Assembly (NCBI RefSeq): GCF_014635345.1
Contig: NZ_BMCU01000001.1
Span: 1 to 64,000, forward strand
Reading direction: 5' to 3'
DNA from: Rhodococcoides trifolii
GTDB taxonomy: Bacteria > Actinomycetota > Actinomycetes > Mycobacteriales > Mycobacteriaceae
DNA: 64,000 nt
In this document: positions 28,971-41,848 of the stretch, piece after piece
Numbering within the stretch: position 1 is the first letter of the stretch
How the letters are laid out: each line of letters starts with the position of its first letter
The notes under the pieces: generated by a model
Seen by the model: the letters and a program-made list of their open reading frames with translations, nothing else
What the model was told of the DNA's origin: nothing
Database searches by the model: none
Position numbers and translations under genes: made by a program

Positions 28971-29014
28971 GGCCCCGAGACAAAACCTTGTGACAGGTTT
29001 CGAAACTCGGGGCC
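28971..29014 (-). terminator. Intrinsic terminator after the first mycolyltransferase gene
   Basis: A stem of GGCCCCGAG/CTCGGGGCC with an inner AACC/GGTT pairing is followed on the minus strand by TTTTCGTGTT. It lies 18 bp past the stop of the 29032-30096 gene and separates it from the next mycolyltransferase. Confidence 0.85.
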
Positions 29015-29031
29015 GATCGTGGAGATTGTTA

Positions 29032-30096
29032 CTAGCCGATGTTGGCGTACAGATCGTTCTTCATGTTGTAGATCTGGTCCTGCCAGTAGCCCCACATGTG
29101 CGTTCCCTGCGCCGGGAAGTTGTAGGTGACGTTGTTGGCACCGATGGACGCCATGCGGACCTGGAACGCGCGACTGTTGGCCAGCGCCAATGCCTCGAGG
29201 CCCATACCGGTCGCGGTGTTGAAGTAGTCGATCGGAGTCTGCGGGGTGTTGTAGACACCCGGCAGGCCGCTTGCAGCCGAGACCCACACGCGAGTTCCGT
29301 TGTCACGCAGACGCGGCGCGAACACGAACGGGTCGTTGCGCAGCCACGCCGGGTTCCACGGGGGTCCCCACATGGAGTCGACGTTGTAGCCGCCCGAATC
29401 GAGCATTGCGACGCGGATCGCCTCGCGCATGCCGGGTGCGGAGATGTTCAGGTAGCCCGAGAGCGATCCCGCGTAGCTGAACTGGTTCGGGTGGTAGGCC
29501 GCGAGCGTGAGAGCCGCGCTGCCGCCCATCGAGATGCCGACGACACCGACGCGCGAACGACTGAATCCGAGATCTCCTGCTGCGAGACGATCCGGGAGGT
29601 TCTGCGTCAGGAAGGTTTCCCACTTGTAGGTGGTCTTCTGACCGTTGAAGTTCGAGGGTGCGTACCAGTCGGTGTAGAAGCTCGACTGTCCGCCGACCGG
29701 CATGACGACGTTGATGCCCTGGCTCGCGAGGAACGGTCCGACGTTGGTCTCGATCTCCCAGCCGTTCAGGTCCGTGCGCGCGCGGAGCCCGTCGAGCAGG
29801 TAGACGACCTTGTTTCGGTTGCCGTCGCTGGCGCGCCAGACGCGGCTCTTGATCGGCCCCATCGCCGAATCGGCCCAGACGTCCTGCGCGCCCGGATCGA
29901 ACGCGGCGTTGGCCGTCGGGCCCACGGCCACAACTGCCAGACCCAGCGGGAGAGCGATGCTCAACCCCAGTGCCATCGCGGCTCTGCGCAGACGACCGAT
30001 CCGCTTGCGCGGACGGACCTCGCTGACCCCGGTGTCGGTCAGACTGTGCTCTTCGTTCGCTGTGTCCCCGAGGACAGTCACGGACCCGTCACGCAT
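29032..30096 (-). CDS. Mycolyltransferase (Ag85 family)
   Basis: 354 residues. A charged N-terminus precedes a signal sequence (about 38-65), followed by one Ag85 domain. Motifs are YLLDGLRARTDL, MPVGGQSSFYTDWY, Ser189 in VGISMGGSAAL and THMWGYWQDQ near the catalytic His. It is the first and probably most upstream-transcribed of three tandem mycolyltransferase genes, with a 289-bp upstream gap to hold its promoter and its own terminator. The N-terminal 35 residues before the signal are unusually long, so an internal start such as the Met at 41 is possible. Confidence 0.93.
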   Translation of the reverse strand: MRDGSVTVLGDTANEEHSLTDTGVSEVRPRKRIGRLRRAAMALGLSIALPLGLAVVAVGPTANAAFDPGAQDVWADSAMGPIKSRVWRASDGNRNKVVYLLDGLRARTDLNGWEIETNVGPFLASQGINVVMPVGGQSSFYTDWYAPSNFNGQKTTYKWETFLTQNLPDRLAAGDLGFSRSRVGVVGISMGGSAALTLAAYHPNQFSYAGSLSGYLNISAPGMREAIRVAMLDSGGYNVDSMWGPPWNPAWLRNDPFVFAPRLRDNGTRVWVSAASGLPGVYNTPQTPIDYFNTATGMGLEALALANSRAFQVRMASIGANNVTYNFPAQGTHMWGYWQDQIYNMKNDLYANIG

Positions 30097-30385
30097 ACAT
30101 TCGGCCTCTCAACTTCGTACGACCGTTCGGCCGTGCGCACTTCGACAATTCATTCCGCAGAACAACGCGGCGCTCACGGTTTCCCCCGAACAACCGGCAG
30201 CGAGTCGACGGTGACAACGCCACTCGTCGACCCACATCATTTCCACATATCCCCGCAGACTGTGCCAGCGTTACACAAACGAGACGGAAGAATCCAGACG
30301 GCATGGCCCATTCGGTGCAGTCCCGAGACCGAATCGCCACCTCGCCGCCCAGTAACTGTGTTGTGGATCACACCAGCGCCCTCAA

Positions 30386-32227
30386 TCAATTCGTCGTACC
30401 GTTCGGCGGCGGTGTCAAATTACATTCCTGTAATTCGTACGCCGGAACTCGGTCGAAACGGAACGCCGCCAAATCGAACGCGTGCTTGAAATTCTGGACG
30501 AAACGCGCGCGCGTGAGATCCGAGCGGTAGGACGTCAACAGCTCCTGGATCTGCGGACACGTCAGCGCCGCCTTCGCGTCCGCGACCCATTCCTCGTCGA
30601 GGTACGCCGGCATGAAGGGGTGGATGTCGACCATCCCGGTGTCTGCGACCACCCAGTCGGGGTAGAGGCTCTTGTCGTGCCCGATCCGGCCGTCGTCGAG
30701 ACGCACGGTGTGCGACGCCAACGGGTAGGCCAACCCCATCTGATCGAGCACGCGCACGTCGAGGCCGACGTTCATGCTCGTCATACCGAGGTTGAGGTAG
30801 TAGACGATGTGCTCGGCCCCGCCCGGAGGAATCGGCAGTGGCGGCGGCACGACGTCCCAGTACGTATAGGCCGCCGCAGGCAGCAACAGACCACCGTCCG
30901 GCGTGTCCTCGATCGTCTGGACCATCGCGCGCATACGGGGGTAGTCCAGGTAGTCGCTGGCCAGGATGGGATGTTCGTGGCCGGTGTTGAGCGCGTAGAA
31001 GGCGCGTTCGTCGACGATTCCGGAACGTCCGACGGTGGTGCCTTGCGGCATGCCCAGCGTGTTCGCGGCGAACGCCGCCCAGACCACGACACCGAGCCAC
31101 AGCAGAAGTCCGACGACACCGGCTCTGGCAAGACGGATGGGCACCACGGATACCGGGAGCAGCAGCAGGAACAACGCGGGGAGAAGCGTCCGACCGTGCA
31201 TGAAGTCGCCGCCGACTCGGACGGCGTAGACCAGCGATATCAGTCCGGAGACCAGCGCGAACGCGATCACCGCCGCGGGTGTCCGAATCCAGGCGAGGGT
31301 CGGTCGAGCGACACGCACTTTTCGGACCAGTAGTGCGGCCCCGACGATCAGGAGCACGAGCGGAACCCACAGCGCATACGGCCCGACGAGATTCCAGAGG
31401 TAGGTCAGACCCTGCGCCCACTTCGACCCGCCTGCGTCCTTGGACACGGCGGTGTTCGGGTACGGGAGCGCGTAGTAGCCCATGCGCCAGATCTGATAGC
31501 CGACCGGCACGATTCCTGCGGCCGCGACGATCGCCGCCTTCGCGCGCCATCCCGGTGTCGCCACGAAGATCATGAGCAGTGCGATACCGCCGACGATGAC
31601 CAACTCGGGTCGCACCAGAGGCGACAGACCACCCCAGAAGGCAAGCCACAGTACCGATCTCGTCGACGGCGTGCGGTCGCGCTCGGACCAGCGCACCATC
31701 AGCAGCCAGGTGACCGCGAGCCAGAAGATGACGAGGCAGGTCTCGAGGCCGGACGTCGCGAAGTCACGCGCCGGCGGAACGGCGATGTAGACGAGGGCCC
31801 CAGCGGGAAGCAGCAGATGCCCCCGTCCTCGGTGGAGTGCGGAGGTGCCGATCATGGCGATCACGACGGCGGCCGTGGTGAGCACCAGCGCGATGGTCAG
31901 CACGACGTATTCGAGACGCACGCCGCTGAGCCACCCGAAGAACCAGACGACGTAGGTCCAGGCGGCGCTCGTGTTGGTCTCGACGCGTTCGCCGGCGTTG
32001 AAGACCGGCCCGTTGCCGGCCAGAAGATTGCGCACGGTTCGCAGAACGATGAGTCCGTCGTCCGCAACCCAGCGACGGTCCCACGCACCGACGAAGGTGA
32101 GGACGCCGGTCACGACGATGCCGAGGGCACCGACGAGCCGGATCACTCGCTCACGGGCAGAACGTGACGGGGGTGAGGCGGGGTGGGGCGTGTCCGTCAG
32201 CTCGTCATGCGAGGTAGACAGCGACAC
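30386..32227 (-). CDS. aftB: Terminal beta-(1->2)-arabinofuranosyltransferase AftB (GT-C)
   Basis: About 613 residues with roughly ten membrane segments and an extracytoplasmic C-terminal domain. The first loop carries RRWVADDGLIVLRTVRNLL and FNAGERVETNTSAAWTY, the AftB signature with the GT-C acidic pair. It caps arabinan with terminal beta-1,2-Araf, the site where mycolates attach. The GTG of VSLSTSHDE gives a 23-bp overlap with ubiA; the membrane domain begins some 30 residues later, so a shorter start is possible. It is last in the glf-glfT2-PAP2-ubiA-aftB operon. Confidence 0.93.
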   Translation of the reverse strand: MSLSTSHDELTDTPHPASPPSRSARERVIRLVGALGIVVTGVLTFVGAWDRRWVADDGLIVLRTVRNLLAGNGPVFNAGERVETNTSAAWTYVVWFFGWLSGVRLEYVVLTIALVLTTAAVVIAMIGTSALHRGRGHLLLPAGALVYIAVPPARDFATSGLETCLVIFWLAVTWLLMVRWSERDRTPSTRSVLWLAFWGGLSPLVRPELVIVGGIALLMIFVATPGWRAKAAIVAAAGIVPVGYQIWRMGYYALPYPNTAVSKDAGGSKWAQGLTYLWNLVGPYALWVPLVLLIVGAALLVRKVRVARPTLAWIRTPAAVIAFALVSGLISLVYAVRVGGDFMHGRTLLPALFLLLLPVSVVPIRLARAGVVGLLLWLGVVVWAAFAANTLGMPQGTTVGRSGIVDERAFYALNTGHEHPILASDYLDYPRMRAMVQTIEDTPDGGLLLPAAAYTYWDVVPPPLPIPPGGAEHIVYYLNLGMTSMNVGLDVRVLDQMGLAYPLASHTVRLDDGRIGHDKSLYPDWVVADTGMVDIHPFMPAYLDEEWVADAKAALTCPQIQELLTSYRSDLTRARFVQNFKHAFDLAAFRFDRVPAYELQECNLTPPPNGTTN

Positions 32228-33110
32228 CAACCACTCCGATCCACACGATGGCGAGCAGTTGGAGTACCCGGTCGCCGAGGGCGATCTCTTCCGGTTCTCC
32301 AGCGACGCCGCCGTCGACATCCACTGCGTACCGCAGAATAGCGATAGTAAACGGAACCATCGAGATGGCGTACGCGCTGTTCCCGCTGATGCGGTCCTGC
32401 TCGAACGCCCACAGCCCGTAACAGATCACCAGCGACGTGGCCGCGAGAGTCCAGACGAAGCGCAGGTAGCTGGTGGTGTAGTTCTCCAGCGACTTGCGGA
32501 TCTTGGCGCCGGTGCGCTCGGCCAACTGCAGTTCCGCGTACCGCTTGCCGGCGGCCATGAACAGGGACCCGAAGGTCATGATGAGCAGGAACCACTGCGA
32601 GAGCGGGATGTCCGCCGCCACACCACCGGCGATGGCACGCAGGAGGAACCCCGAGCTGACGATGCAGATGTCGAGCACGGCCTGGTGCTTGAGCCCGAAG
32701 CAGTACGCGAGCTGCACACCGATGTAGACGCCCATGACCACGGCGAGGTTCCAGTTCGCGAGGAACGACAGTGCGATCGACCCGACGAGAAGAACGACGG
32801 CCATCGCGAACGCCAGCTTGACCGGGAGCACCCCGGCCGCGATCGGCCGGAAGCGTTTGGTCGGGTGCGCGCGGTCGGCTTCGACGTCCATGGCGTCGTT
32901 GACGAGGTAGATGCCCGATGCGGCCATACAGAAGACGACGAACGCCAGCGCGACGGGCAGCAGCACGTCTGCCTCGGTGACCTGGCCGGCAGCCAGCGGC
33001 GCAACCAGGACCAGCACGTTCTTGACCCACTGGCGGGGCCGGACCGCCTTGACGATGCCGGTGGCCAGGTTCTTCGGGGGCGCACCTTCGACGGCGGGTT
33101 CCTCGCTCAT
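32205..33110 (-). CDS. ubiA: Decaprenyl-phosphate 5-phosphoribosyltransferase UbiA
   Basis: A 301-residue polytopic UbiA-superfamily prenyltransferase. It attaches phosphoribose from PRPP to decaprenyl phosphate, the first committed step to DPA. The Asp-rich motif NDAMDVEADRAHPTKRFRP and KPLAAG-like RPIAAGVLP are present, and the second Asp-rich region is represented by the KRYAEL loop. The ATG overlaps the PAP2 gene stop (ATGA). The mycobacterial orthologue is Rv3806c. Confidence 0.94.
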   Translation of the reverse strand: MSEEPAVEGAPPKNLATGIVKAVRPRQWVKNVLVLVAPLAAGQVTEADVLLPVALAFVVFCMAASGIYLVNDAMDVEADRAHPTKRFRPIAAGVLPVKLAFAMAVVLLVGSIALSFLANWNLAVVMGVYIGVQLAYCFGLKHQAVLDICIVSSGFLLRAIAGGVAADIPLSQWFLLIMTFGSLFMAAGKRYAELQLAERTGAKIRKSLENYTTSYLRFVWTLAATSLVICYGLWAFEQDRISGNSAYAISMVPFTIAILRYAVDVDGGVAGEPEEIALGDRVLQLLAIVWIGVVGVAVYLA

Positions 33111-33632
33111 GCTGCTCCGTACCTCTTTGATAGTTCCAGTACTGCGGCGGCCGACGCGGCGCCGAGCGCGGATCCGACGAGGACGTCAGACGGATAGTGC
33201 ACTCCGAGTACGAGACGCGAGAGCATCATCGGCGCGGCGATGGCCACGGTAACGGGCTTTCCGGTGGCTCGTGCGATCAGGACGGCCGCGGCGGTCGTGG
33301 ACGTGGCGTGCGACGACGGGAAGCTGAACTGACTCGGCGTGCTCACCCCGACCTTCACGGACGGGTCGCTCGGACGGCGCCGGCGCGAGATGCGCTTGAC
33401 GACGATGGACGCCGCGTGCGCCCCCACGGCCCCGATCCCGACGGCAGCCCAGTCGCGGCGACGAGGTGCGTCGACGGCTGCTCCCACGGCCGAGATCGCC
33501 ATCCACCCGAGGGCGTGCTCGCCGAAGTGCGACATGCCGCGGGCGAGGGGGGTTGCCCCCGGTAGCGCTCCGACGCTCTTCTGAATCGCCGCGAGCGCCT
33601 GGATCTCGAGGCCGGCGGCGGGTTGCTGCCCT

Positions 33633-33655
<23 letters not shown>
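33107..33655 (-). CDS. PAP2-type phosphatase (Rv3807-like, DPA pathway)
   Basis: 182 residues with several membrane segments and a complete PAP2 triad: KRISRRRRP, FPSSHAT and SRLVLGVHYPSD. It probably removes the 5'-phosphate from decaprenylphosphoryl-5-phosphoribose made by UbiA, giving the DprE1 substrate. That role is assigned from its place beside ubiA and not from sequence alone. The start overlaps glfT2 by 23 bp and the stop overlaps ubiA by 4 bp. Confidence 0.88.
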
Positions 33656-36742
<3,087 letters not shown>

Positions 36743-36945
36743 TCAGGGTATCCGACATCGACGGACGTATCTGTCAGCTGCCTCTTCACCCGGCCGTTCG
36801 AACACACCGTCGAACCCTCTACTAATGGTTGAGAGTTGGTGCTTGTGTGACTAATGTGGCGTTCACTGCGTATCACCAACCACTTCAGTCACATCCGTAA
36901 CTGGGTTCACGACTGCGCAGATGCCGACCAGGGGAGTAAACGCCA

Positions 36946-39033
36946 GTGCACCGTCGACCGAAACCATCATTGATCTTGGGCGTCGTCGCCGCACTCGCGG
37001 TGACCGGCCCGATCGTGGTGTACACCGTGTCCGGCACCAGCTCGGACGTGAAGAAGACCAACGAGAGCACCACCGCGATCCCCACCACCATCGCGAAGAT
37101 CGCGCTCGCATCGGCGCCGGACATCACCATCTCGCTCAAGGACCTCACCGGGCTGAACCTGCCCGACCTGAACATCGGGAACCTCCGAGACCTGAAGTTG
37201 CCGGACACGATCACGATTCCCGCCATCCCCGGCCTGACGCCGCCGAGCACGCCCTCGGCGCAGGCACCAGTTCCGTCGGCTCCGCTCGACAGCATCACCG
37301 TTCCGGCCGGTGCGGTCGTGAAGGAGGTGTCGCAGGACACTCCGTTCAGCATGGTCGCGCTGACCACGGACAAGATCGACGACGCCGTTGCGCAGGTGCG
37401 GGCCCAGTTGTCGGACGGTTCCTGGGGACCCTGGAACGCGACGACGGCAATCGACACCGGATCCGCCGACGCCTCCGATTCCGACACCCCGGCAACGATC
37501 GGTACCGAGCCCATCTTCGTCGGCGCCACGAAGGCGGTGCAGTTCCTGCTGACGCCGAAGACGGCCCCCGTCGATCCCGCCGCAGCGCCGGTGGTTCCTC
37601 CCGTGCCCGCAGCGCCTGCCGCCCCCGCGGAATCCACCGTTCCTCCGGTTCCGGCCGAGGCACCGACGGCACAGCCTCTCGGGTACGTCCCGGCGTCCAG
37701 TTCGTCACCGCTGCGCACTCAGGACGAGCCGTTGATCGACACCCTCGCTCAGGTCGCCGCCGCAGCCACCGCCGTGCTGATCACGCCGGGTACCTCCGAG
37801 ACCGACGGCGCACTCGCCGAATCCGCACCGCCCGTCGCAGGCACCGGCCCTGCCGTCATCACCCGCGCTCAGTGGGGCGCCGACGAATCCAAGCGATGCA
37901 GCACACCCACCGTCGACGATTTCCTCGGTGGCGCGACGATCCACCACACCGCCGGCAGCAACGACTACTCCAAGGACGAGTCCGCGGGCATCGTGCGTGC
38001 GATCTACGCATACCACTCCCAGACCCTGGGTTGGTGCGACATCGGCTACAACGTTCTCGTCGACAAGTACGGCCAGATCTTCGAAGGTCGCGCCGGTGGC
38101 CTTGACAAGAACGTCGAAGGTGCGCACGCAGGCGGCTTCAACGAGAACACCATGGGCCTGGCGCTGATGGGTGACTACCAGACCGAGAAGCCCAGCCAGG
38201 CGATGCTCGACGCGGCCGGCAAGTTCCTCGGGTGGCGCCTCGGCCTCGCAGGTCTCGATCCCAAGGGCCAGACGACCATGACGTCCGAGGGAACGCGCTA
38301 CACCCCGATCCCCAAGGGCCAGAGCGTCGACCTGCCGATCATCTTCGCGCACCGCGACGTCGGCAGTACCGAATGCCCTGGCGACGCCGCGTACAGCGAC
38401 CTGCCTCAGCTACGTGACATCGCGGAAGCGAACCTGAACGGGGCGTCCACTCCGGCCGAGCCCGCGCCGGCGGCACCCGCCGAGCCTGCTGCCCCGGCTG
38501 CACCCGTCGATCCGGCGGCACCCGTCGACCCGGCGGCACCCGTGGCGCCGTCCGCACCCGTCGATCCGGTAGGACCGCCGGCCGAGACGCTGGCGTCCGG
38601 TGCTGCCCCCGGAGCCGGTGTTCCCGCCCTGATCGACGAATTGGTCCGCCTGACCGACCCGAACCCCGTGGCGGCGAAGTGGTCGTCCATGGGCGGCGAG
38701 CAGGGTGCGCTCGGACCGGCGGTGACCGGTGTGTTGCCGGCAGCCGAAGGTGCGCAACGCGCGGACTTCCTCAACGGCACCATCGTCGCCAACCCGACCG
38801 GCCAGGCGTTCTCCGTCATCGGCGAGATCTTCAAGCAGTTCATCGCCATGGGCGGCGACGGCGGCTCGATGGGCCTTCCGACGAGCGACGAGTTCAAGAT
38901 CCCCGGCGGATGGCAGTCGAACTTCGAGAAGGGATCGCTGATCTTCAACGAGGTGACCGGCATCGTCACGACCGTGTTGAAGGCCTACAACGACACCTAC
39001 AACGAGCAGATGAATGCGGCGCCCGTCGGTTGA
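36946..39033 (+). CDS. Secreted PGRP-domain N-acetylmuramoyl-L-alanine amidase with LGFP-like repeats
   Basis: 695 residues: an N-terminal membrane/signal helix (about 7-28), a Pro/Ala-rich region, a PGRP/amidase-2 domain (about 304-480), an APVDPAAP-type repeat linker (about 500-545) and C-terminal LGFP-like repeats (about 563-690; GALGPAVTG, SMGLPTSDEF). Zinc-binding residues are present in TIHHTAG and HRDVGSTECPGD. It should cleave peptide stems from peptidoglycan. It resembles Rv3811 by position and domain. The GTG start has AGGGGAG ten bases upstream. Confidence 0.9.
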   Translation: MHRRPKPSLILGVVAALAVTGPIVVYTVSGTSSDVKKTNESTTAIPTTIAKIALASAPDITISLKDLTGLNLPDLNIGNLRDLKLPDTITIPAIPGLTPPSTPSAQAPVPSAPLDSITVPAGAVVKEVSQDTPFSMVALTTDKIDDAVAQVRAQLSDGSWGPWNATTAIDTGSADASDSDTPATIGTEPIFVGATKAVQFLLTPKTAPVDPAAAPVVPPVPAAPAAPAESTVPPVPAEAPTAQPLGYVPASSSSPLRTQDEPLIDTLAQVAAAATAVLITPGTSETDGALAESAPPVAGTGPAVITRAQWGADESKRCSTPTVDDFLGGATIHHTAGSNDYSKDESAGIVRAIYAYHSQTLGWCDIGYNVLVDKYGQIFEGRAGGLDKNVEGAHAGGFNENTMGLALMGDYQTEKPSQAMLDAAGKFLGWRLGLAGLDPKGQTTMTSEGTRYTPIPKGQSVDLPIIFAHRDVGSTECPGDAAYSDLPQLRDIAEANLNGASTPAEPAPAAPAEPAAPAAPVDPAAPVDPAAPVAPSAPVDPVGPPAETLASGAAPGAGVPALIDELVRLTDPNPVAAKWSSMGGEQGALGPAVTGVLPAAEGAQRADFLNGTIVANPTGQAFSVIGEIFKQFIAMGGDGGSMGLPTSDEFKIPGGWQSNFEKGSLIFNEVTGIVTTVLKAYNDTYNEQMNAAPVG

Positions 39034-39057
39034 TCGGCCTTCCGCTGAACGAGTGCG

Positions 39058-39897
39058 TCAGCGGGATGCGTTGAACCAGCGTTCGAGCACCTTAGCCACG
39101 CCGTCCTCCGCATTGCTGGCGGTCACCTCGTCCGCAACGGCGATGGCGTCGGGGTGCGCATTGGCCATCGCGACGCCACGGCCCACGTAGGCGAGCATCG
39201 GTACGTCGTTCGGCATGTCCCCGAACGCCACGATGTCCGCGGCGTCGACGCCCAGCCGATCGGCCACGATCTTCAGCCCCGACGCCTTGGTGACACCCGG
39301 CGCCGACAGTTCGATCAGACCGTTGTCGGTGGAGAAGGTGATGTCGGCGTTTCCGTGAACGTGCGGAGCGAGTTTGTCGGCCATGTCTCCGCTCGACATC
39401 TGCGGGCAGCGAATCAACAACTTCACGGCAGGAGCGGCGAGCACCTCGAGCGCGGACATCTCGGTGTTGTCGGGGTTGAGCCATGCGTGTTGATACCCGG
39501 GCGAGCTGACGAACTGAGGAGTGGCGGCGTCGTGCGCGCTCTCCCCCACTCGCTCGGCGGCCAGGCCGCACCCCTGTAGAACTGATTCGGCCACCTCGGC
39601 GAGTTCGCCGAGCACGTCGATCCCAAGGGTGATCGCGCTCAGAATGCGGTCGGTGGACGCGTCGTAGATCACGGCGCCGTTGGCGCACACGGACATCGGT
39701 GCGTAGCCGAGCTGCTCGACGACCGGGGAGATCCACCGCGGCGGACGCCCCGTGGCCAACACGAAGGTCGCACCGCCGTCGATGACGGCGTGCACTGCGG
39801 CCTTTGTCCGGTCGCTCAGGCGCTCGTGGTGGTTCAGCAACGTCCCGTCGACGTCGCTGGCGACGAGGCGGGGAGCTGGGTGCGTTGGGTGGGACAT
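39058..39897 (-). CDS. HAD-superfamily Cof-type phosphatase
   Basis: About 279 residues. HAD motif I is VASDVDGTLL, with a Thr/Gly-rich motif II (LATGRPP) and motif IV GDMPNDVPML. The C2 cap insert (about 85-190) is of the Cof/sugar-phosphatase type. It probably dephosphorylates a small sugar phosphate or phosphorylated metabolite in the cytoplasm. The same family sits at Rv3813c in M. tuberculosis. The ATG of MSHPTH is preferred because AGGGCAG is about nine bases upstream; another ATG lies three codons earlier. Confidence 0.9.
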   Translation of the reverse strand: MSHPTHPAPRLVASDVDGTLLNHHERLSDRTKAAVHAVIDGGATFVLATGRPPRWISPVVEQLGYAPMSVCANGAVIYDASTDRILSAITLGIDVLGELAEVAESVLQGCGLAAERVGESAHDAATPQFVSSPGYQHAWLNPDNTEMSALEVLAAPAVKLLIRCPQMSSGDMADKLAPHVHGNADITFSTDNGLIELSAPGVTKASGLKIVADRLGVDAADIVAFGDMPNDVPMLAYVGRGVAMANAHPDAIAVADEVTASNAEDGVAKVLERWFNASR

Positions 39898-39936
39898 CGC
39901 TGTCATTCTGCCCTGCCGCCCCTAGGGTGGCCTCTT

Positions 39937-41619
39937 GTGGCTCATCTCGAACTGACCGACATCGACTACTTCCTCCCGGACGGGCGGCAATTGTTGAACG
40001 GAGTCGGTTTCCGCGTCGGCGACGGTGCCAAGACCGCGTTGATCGGTCCGAACGGAACGGGCAAGACCACTCTCACTCGCATCGTCGCGGGCGACATCAC
40101 CCCGGACGACGGTTCCGTCACTCGATCCGGGTCCATGGGCATCATGCGTCAGTTCGTCGGGCAGGTGCGCGACGACTGGACAGTCCGGGACCTCCTGCTG
40201 TCGGTGGCCGCGCCGGACGTCGCAGATGCGGCGCGGACGCTCGACGCCACGGAGAACGAGCTGATCGAGAAGGACGACGAGAAGACGCAGCTGAAATATG
40301 CTCAGGCGCTGGCGGATTGGGGAGACGCGGGCGGGTACGACATGGAACCGTTCTGGGACAAGGTCACCATGGCGGCGCTCGGAATGCCGTTCGATCGCGC
40401 TCGGTGGCGACAGGCGTCGACACTGAGCGGCGGTGAACAGAAACGTCTCGTCCTCGAAACGTTGTTCCGGGGATCGGATCAGCTGCTCCTCCTCGACGAG
40501 CCCGACAACTATCTCGACGTTCCGGGAAAACGATGGCTGGAGAAGACCATTCGTGAGTCGGACAAGTCGGTGCTCTTCATCAGCCACGACCGCGAGTTGC
40601 TGGCGAACGCAGCCGAGCGCATCGTGACCCTCGAACCAGGGATCAGCGGTGCCACGGCGTGGGTGCACGGCGCCGGCTTCGCGACCTACCGCGACGCCCG
40701 TGCCGATCGAAACGCCCGCCTCGACGAACTGCGCCGACGCTGGGACGAGGAGCGAATCAAGCTGCGGGCACTCGTTCTGAGGCTGCGCGAGAAAGCGAAG
40801 TTCAACGACGGAATTGCGTCGCGATATCAAGCGGCACAGACCAGGCTCGCGAAGTTCGAAGAGGCCGGACCACCCGAGGCGGTTCCCGTTCGGCAGAAGG
40901 TGACGGTTCGACTCGGCGGTGGTCGGACGGCGAAACGCGCACTGGTATGCAACTCGCTCGAACTGACCGGGTTGATGAAGCCGTTCGACACCGAATTCTT
41001 CTACGGCGACCGAGTGGCCGTGCTGGGCTCCAACGGTTCCGGCAAGTCGCACTTCCTTCGCTTGCTCGCTCGCGGCGGGACGGATCCGGAGAACGAGCAC
41101 AAGCCGGTGCAGGAACTGGTCATCGATCCGGTGCCGCATACCGGCAGTGCCGTGCTGGGCGCGCGCGTACGTCCCGGCTTCTTCGCCCAGACGCACACCC
41201 GCCCGGACTTGACCGGAAACACCCTCCTCGACATTTTGCACATGGGAAACGAACACCGAAACGGGATGGGCCGTGAGGGTGCGTCGCGCGCTCTCGATCG
41301 CTACGGGCTCTCGCGCGCAGCCGAACAGAAGTACGACGACCTGTCCGGTGGGCAACAGGCACGGCTACAGATCCTGCTGCTCGAACTATCAGGCGCAACA
41401 ATGCTTCTGCTCGACGAACCGACGGACAACCTGGATCTCGAATCGGCGGACTCGCTCGAGGAAGCGATTGCCGAATTCGACGGAACGGTTGTTTCCGTGA
41501 CTCACGATCGGTGGTTCGCGCGCAGCTTCGATCGGTTCGTCGTCTTCGGATCGGACGGGCGGGTGTACGAGTCGAGCGAGCCGGTCTGGGAAGAGAAGCG
41601 GGTCGATCGGGCGCGGTAA
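39937..41619 (+). CDS. ABC-F family ATPase
   Basis: A 560-residue protein with two ABC cassettes and no membrane segment. Walker A motifs are GPNGTGKTT and GSNGSGKS. Signatures are LSGGEQKR and LSGGQQAR, and Walker B/D-loops are LLLLDEPDN and MLLLDEPTDN. The charged inter-domain linker (about 250-310, RADRNARLDELRRRWDEERIKL) is the P-site tRNA interaction region of ABC-F proteins. Members act on ribosomes, some giving antibiotic resistance; the specific role here is unknown. The GTG of VAHLELTDI is used, as the first cassette starts directly there. Confidence 0.88.
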   Translation: MAHLELTDIDYFLPDGRQLLNGVGFRVGDGAKTALIGPNGTGKTTLTRIVAGDITPDDGSVTRSGSMGIMRQFVGQVRDDWTVRDLLLSVAAPDVADAARTLDATENELIEKDDEKTQLKYAQALADWGDAGGYDMEPFWDKVTMAALGMPFDRARWRQASTLSGGEQKRLVLETLFRGSDQLLLLDEPDNYLDVPGKRWLEKTIRESDKSVLFISHDRELLANAAERIVTLEPGISGATAWVHGAGFATYRDARADRNARLDELRRRWDEERIKLRALVLRLREKAKFNDGIASRYQAAQTRLAKFEEAGPPEAVPVRQKVTVRLGGGRTAKRALVCNSLELTGLMKPFDTEFFYGDRVAVLGSNGSGKSHFLRLLARGGTDPENEHKPVQELVIDPVPHTGSAVLGARVRPGFFAQTHTRPDLTGNTLLDILHMGNEHRNGMGREGASRALDRYGLSRAAEQKYDDLSGGQQARLQILLLELSGATMLLLDEPTDNLDLESADSLEEAIAEFDGTVVSVTHDRWFARSFDRFVVFGSDGRVYESSEPVWEEKRVDRAR

Positions 41620-41848
41620 TTCGGCTCGTTGTCCGGGCTTCGGGAAGCATTTCAAGATCATTTACTTGAATTTTCGGATTTTTATGTACGAACGGTCGGT
41701 TTTCAACTAACGTCAGCGCTCTGAGAAACGCGGCCGAACTTTCGGTCGGGCAGCGGTCGGATTTCCCCGTGTCGGGACGGGCGAAATCGTGGTGCTGCCT
41801 GAGCACGGTTCGCAATGCGCTTCATCCTTTTACACCCTGGGGCCAACG

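Noticed and set aside
27920..29287. One long reading frame joining two mycolyltransferases
   Set aside because: The extra N-terminal part reads through the terminator and the 3' end of the neighbouring gene in another frame. The real start is the ATG at 28894, followed by a signal peptide.
25873..30096. Three tandem mycolyltransferases as possible assembly duplication
   Set aside because: The genes differ in length, signal peptides and C-terminal domains, and have distinct intergenic regions, so they are true paralogues.
36743..36945. TGTGACT and AGTCACA in the glf/PGRP intergenic region as an operator
   Set aside because: The half-sites are over 30 bp apart with no further symmetry; chance occurrence is likely.
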